NCBI GenBank assembly: GCA_964482435.1
Contig: CAYZXL010000059.1
Span: forward strand, 1-30,978
Direction of reading: 5' to 3'
Source: CAYZXL01 sp964482435
GTDB lineage: Bacteria; Auribacterota; JABMQX01
DNA: 30,978 nt
Shown piece by piece: positions 1 through 8,070 of the stretch (within the stretch, counting starts at the first letter, position 1; every line of letters begins with the position of its first letter). The notes under the pieces were generated by a model, which searched no databases, was not told where the DNA came from, and saw nothing but the letters and a program-made list of their open reading frames with translations. A program made the position numbers and the translations under genes.

Positions 1-84
1 TTCGACCCAAATCCCCCTCAAAAGGTGCGAAAAATCCCTTGTTCCTCAGAGCTGCCCAAGCCGGGTGCGGCTGTATTTCGGTGT

Positions 85-143
85 CATGGGCATCTTGCCC
101 ATGTCAGCCTTATGGGACGTCAACCACGGGCCAGACGCCCGTG
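85..143. repeat. Paired short-loop hairpins (intergenic repeat)
   Basis: Two perfect inverted repeats sit side by side. The first (85-103) has 8-base arms CATGGGCA/TGCCCATG around a 3-base loop. The second (125-143) has 7-base arms CACGGGC/GCCCGTG around a 5-base loop. A 21-base spacer separates them. Arm sequences differ between the two but the shape is the same, as in other hairpins of this window (8038, 9623, 13372). There is no T-run, so this does not look like a terminator. A REP-like interspersed repeat is the likeliest reading. Confidence 0.6.
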
Positions 144-227
144 CCACATGGCCCCCGACCTCCCTGTCAGGCGTTAACCCCCCTCTCCCCCCCACAACCG
201 AGGGATTACGGTTTGTTTGAATTTGGA

Positions 228-256
228 TTGTAGTTTCGAGGGCTTTGTGATATAAT
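228..256 (+). promoter_or_regulatory. Predicted sigma70 promoter of the DUF3160-like gene
   Basis: A perfect TATAAT at 251-256 lies 17 bases after TTGTAG at 228-233. Transcription would start near 263, giving an untranslated leader of about 80 bases before the chosen start at 346. The rest of 1-345 holds only the hairpin pair at 85-143 and no supported gene. Confidence 0.6.
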
Positions 257-345
257 AGTAGTTAATCAAAATGGGTGGAGCGATTTCCCGCCATTGGGGT
301 CGAGTCTTTCCGGACACTACGCTGACTTCCAAGGAGGTGTCTCCA

Positions 346-2985
346 ATGAAGGGTCCCAATCACCAAACTTTCGCAGCGGCTCTGTGTGTTGCGGTCATTG
401 CTCTCGCGGGAGCGACGTTAGCAGTTCTCCCTCTTCCCGGCCAAGCCGAGGCCACACATGGTCTGAAAAAACTCCAACTATCGTCGTACTACGACGGGGA
501 GCCGGTGTCCGTCGTCGCTGGCGCCCCCTCGTATTCGCTTCCGATTGACATTCTTGACATATCGAACGCCTGGTGCATCTCGGAGCTTGAACTCGACGAT
601 AACGCCAAAGAGGCCATCGAGCGCAACGGGTTCGTGGTCACCAGGTCGCGCAATCCGCATGGCCTGGGCGGGCTTCCTTACGACGACATGGTTGACCCGT
701 ATCTCGATTTGAAGGACGCGGGCGTCCCGATTTTCGTCACCCCCGACTCCCTTCTTCATCTCTACCACGTTCAGTTCGACGAGATTTTGAAATGCGTCGA
801 GGAGAAGGAATTCTTCCCTAAGCTGATGCTGATGTCGGACGCACTGTTCGACGAATCGGTCAGGCAGTACGATTCTTTCTCAGGTGAGCTCAAGGAAGCC
901 GCCAGGAGAAACGTTGGCTTCTTTGCCGTGGCGATAAAGCTCCTCGGTCAGGAAATCGGCGTTCCCGATTACGTTTCCGCGGAAGTGAACGGCGAACTCG
1001 AGAAGATCGAGACGCACGGCGGGTTCGGGCCGAGCGACATTTTCATCTACAGGGAGGACTACTCTCAATACGTCCCCAGAGGCCATTACACGCGCAGCGA
1101 GACGCTGAAGAAGTACTTCAAGGCGATGATGTGGTACGGGAGAATGGCTTTCCTCCTCAAGGGGAGTGCGTCCTGGGGGCCGGACGGCGAAGCCCTGATT
1201 TCCATCGAGGACGCCAGGATTCAGACCATCCAGGCCTCGCTCATCGCTCTCGCCCTCGACAGCCTCCAGGCCGAAGGCAATCCCATCGCCGACACGTGGA
1301 ATCGGATTTATGCAGTTACGGCTTTCTTCGTCGGCCTCGCCGACGACCTGACGCCTTACGAGTACAAGGAATCCGTCCTGAAGGTGTTTGTCTCGCCGGT
1401 GAACGTCGAGCACTTCAACGACCCGGAAAAGATGTTCCAACTGAAGGTCGAACTGGCTTTGCTCCGGAACCCGAAGATTTTCGGCGGGACAGGCAATTGC
1501 ATGATTGTTCCGCCGGTAACGCCTGAAAAGCTCGACGAGGTTTTGAGCAAGACCAAAGGAATGCGGCTCATGGGCCAGCGGTTTATCCCCGATTCATACA
1601 TGTTCCAGAATCTGGTTCTGCCGGTAGTCACTCTTTTCACCGGCACGGGCAAGCCCTTCACGATGGAGTTTACGATACTCGGTCCGATGAGGTGTTTCCC
1701 GAGGGGATTGGACGTAATGACCGTCCTCGGGTCCGACGAGGCGCTGGCAATTCTCGAGCGCGACGGAGACACCGACTACGTTGGCTACGACGAGTCGCTC
1801 AGTGAGCTGATGCTCCTGTTCGATTCGCTCAGCGACGAGGAGTGGAACAAGAACCTCTACTGGAGCTGGCTCTATACGCTCAAGTCGCTGCTCGGCAATT
1901 ACGGGCAGGGCTATCCCGCCTTCATGCGGGGAACCCCCTGGCACCATAAAGAGCTGAATACCGCGCTCGCCTCCTGGACGGAACTCAGGCACGACACCAT
2001 CCTCTACGCAAAGCAGAGCTATACTCCTCCGGTAACGTCCGTCCCGCCGGATGACCCTGGCTGCGTGGAACCGCTTCCTGAGTTCTACAGCCGGCTTTCG
2101 GCTTTGACCCGGATGACCAGGGTTGGCCTCGATGATATGGCCGTCCTCGACTCGACGCAGAGAGACAGGCTCCAGGCATTGGAGGACATTCTGAACCGCC
2201 TCGTCGAATTCTCCATCGCCGAGCTGGAAGGGAGAGAGCTCAGCAAAGCCGACTATTTCTACATAAAGAACTTTGGCGAGGTTTTGAAACCGCTCGTGGA
2301 AGGGATTTCCGACGAGAAAGGAGTCAAGACCACCCTCATCGCGGACGTCCACACCGACGGCAACACCAATCAGGTTCTCGAAGAAGGCGTCGGGTACGTC
2401 AAGTTGATGGCTGTAGCTTACATGGTTCCGGACGGGAGAATCCTTTTAGGCGCCGGGCCAGTTTTCTCCTACTACGAGTTCAAGTGGCCCATGAGCGACA
2501 GGCTCACCGATGAGAAGTGGACCGAAATGCTCGAGAGCAAAACTAACCCGGCTCAGCCGGATTGGACGAAGAGCTTCGTGCATCCCGTCACTTTCCTGCC
2601 TCCAAACCCCGACGACACGGACGATGACCACCTTTCCGATGCCTGGGAGAAAAGAATCTGGCACAGCATCGAGGCGGTCAACAATCCCGAAGCCGATTAC
2701 GACAACGATGGCTTCACGAACGCCCAGGAATTTCGTGCCGGAACCGACCCCGCGGACGACGGCTCATTCCTGCGGGTTGTGGAGATAGTCCCACAGGAGG
2801 GAGGCGCAAAGCTCCGCTGGTCAAGCTCCACTGGAAAGCGATACCAGGTCTTCTTCTCAGACGACCTGGACACGTGGTATCGGTTGGGCGAGGCGGTTGT
2901 TGCCGATGGTGAGACCGCCGAGATGATTGACACTACGACCGGCCTATTCGGGCTTCGTTTTTACCGGGTGAGTGTCCTTCCGTAG
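346..2985 (+). CDS. Secreted DUF3160-family protein with calcium-loop and C-terminal domain
   Basis: An 879-residue exported protein. The start at 346 is preceded by AAGGAGGTGT and opens a signal peptide of about 36 residues (charged N-end, hydrophobic core, cleavage near GQAEA). An in-frame ATG at 271 lacks a ribosome site. Residues about 60-740 resemble the DUF3160 family, with its early NGFVVT, PYDDMVDPY and TPDSLLHLYH segments; its function is unknown. Residues about 756-806 are Asp-rich calcium-loop repeats of thrombospondin type 3 kind (DTDDDHLSD, DYDNDGFTNAQEF). The final 70 residues form a small beta domain ending in GLRFYRVSVLP, similar in pattern to the tail of the M28 peptidase at 5934-7787. 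It is monocistronic, with its own promoter. Export and the repeats are visible; the DUF3160 assignment is from memory of the family. Confidence 0.8.
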   Translation: MKGPNHQTFAAALCVAVIALAGATLAVLPLPGQAEATHGLKKLQLSSYYDGEPVSVVAGAPSYSLPIDILDISNAWCISELELDDNAKEAIERNGFVVTRSRNPHGLGGLPYDDMVDPYLDLKDAGVPIFVTPDSLLHLYHVQFDEILKCVEEKEFFPKLMLMSDALFDESVRQYDSFSGELKEAARRNVGFFAVAIKLLGQEIGVPDYVSAEVNGELEKIETHGGFGPSDIFIYREDYSQYVPRGHYTRSETLKKYFKAMMWYGRMAFLLKGSASWGPDGEALISIEDARIQTIQASLIALALDSLQAEGNPIADTWNRIYAVTAFFVGLADDLTPYEYKESVLKVFVSPVNVEHFNDPEKMFQLKVELALLRNPKIFGGTGNCMIVPPVTPEKLDEVLSKTKGMRLMGQRFIPDSYMFQNLVLPVVTLFTGTGKPFTMEFTILGPMRCFPRGLDVMTVLGSDEALAILERDGDTDYVGYDESLSELMLLFDSLSDEEWNKNLYWSWLYTLKSLLGNYGQGYPAFMRGTPWHHKELNTALASWTELRHDTILYAKQSYTPPVTSVPPDDPGCVEPLPEFYSRLSALTRMTRVGLDDMAVLDSTQRDRLQALEDILNRLVEFSIAELEGRELSKADYFYIKNFGEVLKPLVEGISDEKGVKTTLIADVHTDGNTNQVLEEGVGYVKLMAVAYMVPDGRILLGAGPVFSYYEFKWPMSDRLTDEKWTEMLESKTNPAQPDWTKSFVHPVTFLPPNPDDTDDDHLSDAWEKRIWHSIEAVNNPEADYDNDGFTNAQEFRAGTDPADDGSFLRVVEIVPQEGGAKLRWSSSTGKRYQVFFSDDLDTWYRLGEAVVADGETAEMIDTTTGLFGLRFYRVSVLP

Positions 2986-3463
2986 GCGGGGCGTTGTGGC
3001 CTGAGGTGCGTCTCGACGACTCTGACCGTAGAAACCCCCGGCGCTCAAATGCTTCCGTGGCATTTCACCGATAGCGGAAGAGCGCGACGCAGACGAGGCA
3101 GGCGAATCATCGGCAGACCATCGTCCGGAGGGCCTTGCGCGCGAGTGCGCTGGCGTCTATGCCGGCTCCATTGCTGGCAACGGACCAGCTCGGTGCTCCC
3201 ACTGATAAATTGGATTGAGTGTTTTGGTGGACAGGATAGACAGGATTCAGTGAATCGTGTTTCTCTCGTTTTCGGTCTCCTGAGTTTCGGTCACGCCAGT
3301 GCAGTGCGCGGGCGAAGCGACTAACCGCCCGGAACTTCCTGTGCTCCCTCTGAAATCCCGGTCATCCTGTCAATCCTGTCGAAAACATCCTCGCCTTTGG
3401 CCCCGCCTTCGGCAGGTGTCGTCGTATTTGCCAATCCATGGACTTGCGCGCAAGCACTCGGCG
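2986..3463. other. Intergenic region with an inverted repeat pair
   Basis: This 478-base stretch lies between two convergent genes. Short open frames in it have no recognisable product or ribosome site. The only structure I see is the GACAGGAT inverted repeat pair at 3222-3385. No clear rho-independent terminator was found. Confidence 0.5.
3222..3385. repeat. Inverted pair of GACAGGAT-N-GACAGGAT units
   Basis: The left unit at 3230-3247 reads GACAGGATAGACAGGATT, with TTTT just upstream. The right unit at 3363-3380 is its near-exact reverse complement (GACAGGATTGACAGGATG on the minus strand), also with TTTT upstream on that strand. The two face each other about 115 bases apart, as terminal inverted repeats of a small non-coding element would. 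Repeats built on 'GACAGGATTNACAGGAT' occur between genes in many bacterial genomes; their mechanism is not known to me. Confidence 0.55.
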
Positions 3464-3964
3464 CTACTGCTCCTTGGGCGCCGGTTGCTCCTTCAGTTTC
3501 TTGAGTTCCTCGCCCACCTTCATCAGTTCGGGGGAGAGCTCCAGCTCCTTGGGGAGGTCCGCCAACCACTCGCCTTTAATCTTGTGTAGAGTGAGTTTGT
3601 CTGTGTGCTTTTTCCCGTCAACGGTCAAGGAATACTCAACATCCGCCCAGTCGCCCTTGACGTCTGCCTTCAGCACTTTGTAGCTCTCGACCTTGCCGGC
3701 GCCCGTCATTTGCTTTGCGGCCTTGTCCTTACCCCCTTCCTTGATTGCTTCCTCCATAATCCGCCGCAGGTCCGGGGCACAACAATCGAGCATGGCGTCC
3801 ATGTCCGATTTTTTCATCGCTTTGAGGTACGCCTCGGCGGCTTTTTCGGGGGTGCTTCTCTTGGCACCGCAGCCGGGAATGACGACCAGGCTGACTGCCA
3901 CCGCGGCAATCGAGAGTATGCCCAACCATGACCGTGACGCAGACCGCGCAAATCCAGATTTCAT
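3464..3964 (-). CDS. Small lipoprotein, DUF4878-like
   Basis: A 166-residue predicted lipoprotein. The start at 3964 is chosen because GGAGG lies 5 bases upstream; the 16-residue-longer form has no such site. Residues 1-32 form a lipoprotein signal (positively charged start, hydrophobic stretch, lipobox VIPGC). The mature part starts RSTPEKAAEAYLKAMKKSD and continues with a conserved-looking GDWADVEYSLTVDGKKHTDKLTLHKIKGEWLADL, the layout of the NTF2-like DUF4878/lumazine-binding-like lipoproteins. The end is rich in Lys, Glu and Pro. Function unknown; probably tethered in the periplasm. It is divergent from the sulfatase gene at 4198, with a shared 233-base upstream region. Confidence 0.7.
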   Translation of the reverse strand: MKSGFARSASRSWLGILSIAAVAVSLVVIPGCGAKRSTPEKAAEAYLKAMKKSDMDAMLDCCAPDLRRIMEEAIKEGGKDKAAKQMTGAGKVESYKVLKADVKGDWADVEYSLTVDGKKHTDKLTLHKIKGEWLADLPKELELSPELMKVGEELKKLKEQPAPKEQ

Positions 3965-4197
3965 TTCTTCCTCCATTTCTTTCATCCGTTCTTTCTGCAC
4001 AGAGCCTGCCAATGTTTGCGGCAGAGGCTATCGGAACCGCAGGGGCGAACGCAAGAAAAAAACGCCAACGATGGTGCTTTTTCGGTGGATTTGCGCGATG
4101 GTGAGGAGTAGGATTCCGAGGGTCGCACAAGGGGATATACAAGACGCGGACATGAAAGGAAAAGGGTTGGCTGATACATCGCTGGAAAGGTCGGAGC

Positions 4198-5814
4198 ATG
4201 GCAAAGCAACGGGAAGCAGGGAAGGGCAAGGTGGGGATTGGCTGGACGAGGCGCTCGTTTCTGAGGCAAGGGCTTGCAGCCGCAAGCGCGTTTGCCATTC
4301 GGCGGTGTGCCCGTTCTGAGAGCCCGGAAGGCCCGCCTGGAAACCGCGATTTGCCCAGAGTCAAGAACGCCATCGTCATTATCTCCGACACGCTCCGGCG
4401 TGACGCCGTGAAATGCTACGAGAACTGCTGGGTCAACAGCGACAACCTGGGAGAGTTCGCGAAACGCTGCTCGATATTTGACAACGGGTACATCGCGTCT
4501 TTCCCGACGGTTCCGATGCGGAACGACGTCTTGACCGGGACCTACACTTTCACGTACAAGCCGTGGTCGCCGATTGACCGCGACGCTGTGACGATTCAGG
4601 AGGTTCTAAGAAAAGCCGGCGTCCTCACGGCTCTCGTCGTGGACACGCCGCACCCCTTCGCCCCGGGCTTCAACTATCAGCGCGGATTCAACTCCTGGGA
4701 GCTCATCCGCGGGCAGGAGCACGACCCCTGGCGGACCTCCCCGGAAAAGGTTTCCTTGCCCTGTGATCCGAAAAAGCTTCGCCGCCCAGAGACTGTCGTG
4801 CAATATCTCCGCAACGTCTCCGAAAGGCGCTCGGAGCAGGATTATTTCGTCGCCCAAACCATGAGGACCGCCGCATTATGGCTCGAACGAAATCGCGGCA
4901 ACCCCGCCAGGGCTGGGTTCTTCCTCTACGTGGACACGTTTGACCCGCACGAACCTTGGGACCCGCCCGAATGGTACGTCGAACAATACCAGAAAGGCTA
5001 CAGGGGCGAGGACGTGATTTATCCGCGATACGACCGCTGGCGGGATTTCTTGACGGAAGAGGAGCTCCACAGATGCCGCTGCTTATACGCGGGGGAGGCG
5101 ACGATGGTTGATGCGTGGATTGGCTTTCTTCTTCGGAAAATCGAGGAGCTTGGACTCCTCGGCGATACCATGATAATAATCACTTCCGACCACGGCTTCT
5201 GCCTGGGCGAGCACGGGTACATCGGAAAGTCCCTTATTCGGGGAAACACGTATCAGGACATTCCGCTTTATCCGGTGATCAGCCGCATCCCATTTCTGCT
5301 TTACCATCCGGCGCTGAAAGGCGGCGATCGCGTAAAGGCTTTCGTCCAGCCTGTTGACATCATGCCAACAATCCTGGATTGCATGAGCGTCGAAGCTCCG
5401 GATACAGTCAGGGGATGTTCGCTCGCTCCTGTGTTGGCCGCAAAGCGAGAGAAGGTCCGCGATTTCGTCATTTCGTCGCCGACAATCTCATACCCGGAGA
5501 TGGAGGTTCCGGAAGCATGCACCCGCAGCAGCATCACAGACGGCGAATGGTTTCTCGTCTGTGGAGCGCAAGTCCGCAAGGCAGCAGAACCCGGCCAGAC
5601 CGAAGCTGTGGACAGCGTGAAGAGAAAACAAGTCGCCATCGAAAAAGAGGAGTTTTCATCGGAGCTTTACCGTCTTTCCGCGGACCCGAATTGCGAAAGG
5701 AATATCATCGGCGAAAACCCTGGCGCCGCCAGAGAACTCCATAGCCGCTACTACGACTTCCTCGTCAAAGCTGGCGTCCCCGAGCGGCACCTGAAGTACT
5801 TCCGCACAATTTGA
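4198..5814 (+). CDS. Tat-exported sulfatase-superfamily hydrolase with Thr at the formylglycine position
   Basis: A 538-residue member of the sulfatase/alkaline phosphatase superfamily. Residues 17-35 hold a twin-arginine signal (TRRSFLRQG then a hydrophobic run), so it is exported folded. Metal-site motifs are present: IVIISDTLRRD near residues 60-69 and TSDHGFCLGEHG near 329-340. In true sulfatases the catalytic motif is C/S-x-P-S-R-x4-TG; here the aligned segment at 104-114 is T-V-P-M-R-N-D-V-L-T-G, with Thr104 where the formylglycine-forming Cys/Ser should be. It therefore cannot mature as a classical sulfatase and may be a phosphodiesterase or phosphatase using Thr, as nucleotide pyrophosphatases do, or an unmodified sulfatase relative. 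AAAGG lies 7 bases before the start. No formylglycine-generating enzyme is encoded nearby. Confidence 0.85.
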   Translation: MAKQREAGKGKVGIGWTRRSFLRQGLAAASAFAIRRCARSESPEGPPGNRDLPRVKNAIVIISDTLRRDAVKCYENCWVNSDNLGEFAKRCSIFDNGYIASFPTVPMRNDVLTGTYTFTYKPWSPIDRDAVTIQEVLRKAGVLTALVVDTPHPFAPGFNYQRGFNSWELIRGQEHDPWRTSPEKVSLPCDPKKLRRPETVVQYLRNVSERRSEQDYFVAQTMRTAALWLERNRGNPARAGFFLYVDTFDPHEPWDPPEWYVEQYQKGYRGEDVIYPRYDRWRDFLTEEELHRCRCLYAGEATMVDAWIGFLLRKIEELGLLGDTMIIITSDHGFCLGEHGYIGKSLIRGNTYQDIPLYPVISRIPFLLYHPALKGGDRVKAFVQPVDIMPTILDCMSVEAPDTVRGCSLAPVLAAKREKVRDFVISSPTISYPEMEVPEACTRSSITDGEWFLVCGAQVRKAAEPGQTEAVDSVKRKQVAIEKEEFSSELYRLSADPNCERNIIGENPGAARELHSRYYDFLVKAGVPERHLKYFRTI

Positions 5815-5823
5815 GAAAAGCCG

Positions 5824-5845
5824 CTGTGCTGCGAGCAGAGCACAG
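5824..5845. other. Hairpin between convergent genes
   Basis: CTGTGCT and AGCACAG form a 7-base perfect stem with an 8-base loop in the 119-base gap between the sulfatase-like gene (+) and the M28 gene (-). On the minus strand a TTTT follows about 5 bases beyond the stem, so it could be a weak terminator for the peptidase gene. The spacing is poor, hence low confidence. Confidence 0.3.
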
Positions 5846-5933
5846 GGAAACGAAGCCCTTGTTGTCCAGCGAGGCTCCGCGCGCCTCACCGAGCACAACG
5901 CGAACGGACACCGACGGCAGGTTCTGCCTCCCC

Positions 5934-7787
5934 TCATTCTGCCCTGACGCGGAAGAAGCCGAGCCTTGAGATAGAATCCTCGGTCTGCCAGGTGGTGAAA
6001 GGCGTCGTGGCTACGGGCGTCCACACAATCAAATCTCCGGACTGCTCAACAATGTACGGCCCCTGGGAAAACGGCTGCCAGGCGAGGGTGACATTTGTTC
6101 CATCGGCCGAAATGCTGGCGACTTGCGGATACTCAGAGAAGCCCGAAACTTCCAGCCGCACGTCCGATGTAGTGCTCGCCACAGACAATCGTAACGGCTC
6201 CGTCCACCGGCATTCTGCTGAACCGCCGGTGGCTGCATAGGCCATCTGGCTGAGACGGGCACACAGCGTGATGGGTTGACCGATCTTGCCGGGGAAGGCA
6301 ATAACTTCGCTCCACCGGTTAAGAACGGCCTCCTTCCGAGTCTTTTCGTCAGACAGACTGAAAGCATTCGCCGAGAAATCACCGCCTATCTCTATTCCTC
6401 TGGATGAAAGAGAAACCGCTCCGTCAAAGAGACGGCGACTCTCAATACTCCTCGCCCATACTTCCACACGGCAGTCGGCGTACAGACTCGGAAGCTTCCC
6501 CTCGACGGTGAACTCTCCGCTTCCCTGAACCATCAGCTCCACAGAGACCTCTTGTCCATCCGGGAGAGAACTGGAGCGGGGAACAAACGTCTCAAACGAC
6601 CTGGAATGACAGACTGCTTCGTGCGGCCTACCAGCCCACGCCCCGGCAACCGCCTGGAGGACGAGGTTCTCGGCGTGGCATTCAGCAACGGCGCCGTCCG
6701 GCAGCAAGCCCTCGCTCGCAGAAATCAGCGCCCGGTGCTCGCCGGCATCGGATTGAGCCGTTCCATCCACTTCAGCATACGTCGTGGCTCCGAAAGGCAG
6801 CGCCGAAGACGCCTCCCAGGCAGCCAGCTTCATCCCCGCGACGGCAACCCCCTTTGCCACGGAAAGCCCAAATGGCAGGTCAACGTTCGGCTGGGTGATG
6901 AGGTCATTAGTAGTATGATAGACCGTAGTGGAACCGCCCCAGATCTCGTCGGGAGTGTTCTCTGTGACCGCCACGGCCCTGGCGCCAATGTCCCAGAACG
7001 GTGCGTGGTCGCTCCCTGCGACCGGGTTGACGGTGACCTGCGCATCGAGGCCGGTGTAGCGTTCGATTGAGGCTCGAACGGAATCCGCGAGTTTCCCCGA
7101 AGCACTGTTGGTTATGATGTCAACGTCGAGGGGAAGGCGTGGCTGCGTGTCGTTCCTCGGATGAATAATCATATCCATGTTGACGACGTCCACGACGTTC
7201 TTGCCGGAGGACTGACATTCCTGCGCATACATTATGCTGCCGAGCATGCCAAGCTCCTCGGCTGTGAAAAGGCAGAATTCGACCGTGCGCTGGAAGCGGA
7301 AGTTTCTCAGGATGCTGGCGGCGGTCAACACTGCGGCAGCGCCGCTGGCGTTGTCGTCGGCGCCCGGGGCTCTGCCCATGGGGTTCTCGCTGATCGAGTC
7401 GTAGTGGGCACAGACGATGACTACCTGGTCGGGCTTGGTTGTCCCCGGCAGGCGAGCGATAAGGTTGTCGCTCGCCTCAGGATACCCGGGCTGTCTGTCC
7501 ACCAGAAAGCCCATCCTGTGGAACTGCTCCCGGAGGTATTCCTCCGCCGTCACGGACCCTTCCGCACTAACGTAACGACTCACGATGAGCTGCGGCCTCC
7601 CGCGAATGGAAGCCTCGGTCTCCCCGCTCAGGTCAGAGATCCACCTTGAGAATTGGTCAAGAGAGGAGCACGCCTCAAGAGCACTGGCAACCTCGGGATC
7701 AGGCTCAATGGCGAGCAAAGGGGGCGGCCAGGGCGCGCAGATCAGGGCGAAAAGACAGAGCAGCCCAACTTTTCTCGATGTGTTCAT
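5934..7787 (-). CDS. Secreted M28-family zinc metallopeptidase with C-terminal domain
   Basis: A 617-residue secreted peptidase. The ATG at 7787 is chosen because GGGAGG lies 9 bases upstream; an in-frame TTG at 7808 is less likely. Residues 1-27 form a Sec signal. The catalytic domain (about 105-330) carries the full M28 di-zinc set: His128 in CAHYDS, Asp144/145 in GADDNASG, Glu177-Glu178 in TAEELG, Asp205 in NMDM and His261 in GSDHAPFW. The family removes N-terminal amino acids or cleaves small peptides. The next 200 or so residues are beta-rich and unrecognised. The last 60-70 residues (ISADGTNVTLAWQPFSQG to LGFFRVRAE) match in pattern the tail of the protein at 346-2985 and may be a shared surface or sorting domain. 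It lies downstream of the lipoprotein gene at 8071-9249 after a 283-base gap. Confidence 0.88.
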   Translation of the reverse strand: MNTSRKVGLLCLFALICAPWPPPLLAIEPDPEVASALEACSSLDQFSRWISDLSGETEASIRGRPQLIVSRYVSAEGSVTAEEYLREQFHRMGFLVDRQPGYPEASDNLIARLPGTTKPDQVVIVCAHYDSISENPMGRAPGADDNASGAAAVLTAASILRNFRFQRTVEFCLFTAEELGMLGSIMYAQECQSSGKNVVDVVNMDMIIHPRNDTQPRLPLDVDIITNSASGKLADSVRASIERYTGLDAQVTVNPVAGSDHAPFWDIGARAVAVTENTPDEIWGGSTTVYHTTNDLITQPNVDLPFGLSVAKGVAVAGMKLAAWEASSALPFGATTYAEVDGTAQSDAGEHRALISASEGLLPDGAVAECHAENLVLQAVAGAWAGRPHEAVCHSRSFETFVPRSSSLPDGQEVSVELMVQGSGEFTVEGKLPSLYADCRVEVWARSIESRRLFDGAVSLSSRGIEIGGDFSANAFSLSDEKTRKEAVLNRWSEVIAFPGKIGQPITLCARLSQMAYAATGGSAECRWTEPLRLSVASTTSDVRLEVSGFSEYPQVASISADGTNVTLAWQPFSQGPYIVEQSGDLIVWTPVATTPFTTWQTEDSISRLGFFRVRAE

Positions 7788-8037
7788 GAACCGCAACCTC
7801 CCGTTCAAGTGATTTGGTTTTTTGTACTTCCGCCGTCAAAGGCAAATGTGAGTTTTGAGAAAAACGATTCGGAAGGTTGACAGAAGTCTGTCGCTATCGC
7901 TGCGGTTCATGAATGTTGACGGATTATGATGTTAGTTATTCAGGCTCCGACCGTATGGTGTACTCTCTTATCTCCCTTTTGAACGGCAGACCGGGAAGGT
8001 CAGCCGTTACCGTGAAAGGCCCTTTTCTGTTTTTTGG

Positions 8038-8054
8038 CACTCGCCACGCGAGTG
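8038..8054. repeat. Short-loop hairpin
   Basis: CACTCGC and GCGAGTG pair perfectly around a 3-base loop, just past the stop of the lipoprotein gene (which ends at 8071 on the minus strand). On that strand an A-run, not a T-run, follows, so it is not a normal terminator. The architecture matches the hairpins at 85-143 and 13372-13421. The rest of 7788-8070 shows only a 14-base palindrome GACAGAAGTCTGTC at 7879-7892, upstream of the M28 gene. Confidence 0.5.
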
Positions 8055-8070
8055 TGCAGGCGGTGCCTCG

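Noticed and set aside
85..143. CRISPR array or terminator
   Set aside because: Only two hairpins with different arms, no repeat-spacer regularity and no T-run.
39..233. Short open frame at the left edge
   Set aside because: It runs through the hairpin repeat pair and has no ribosome site or known domain.
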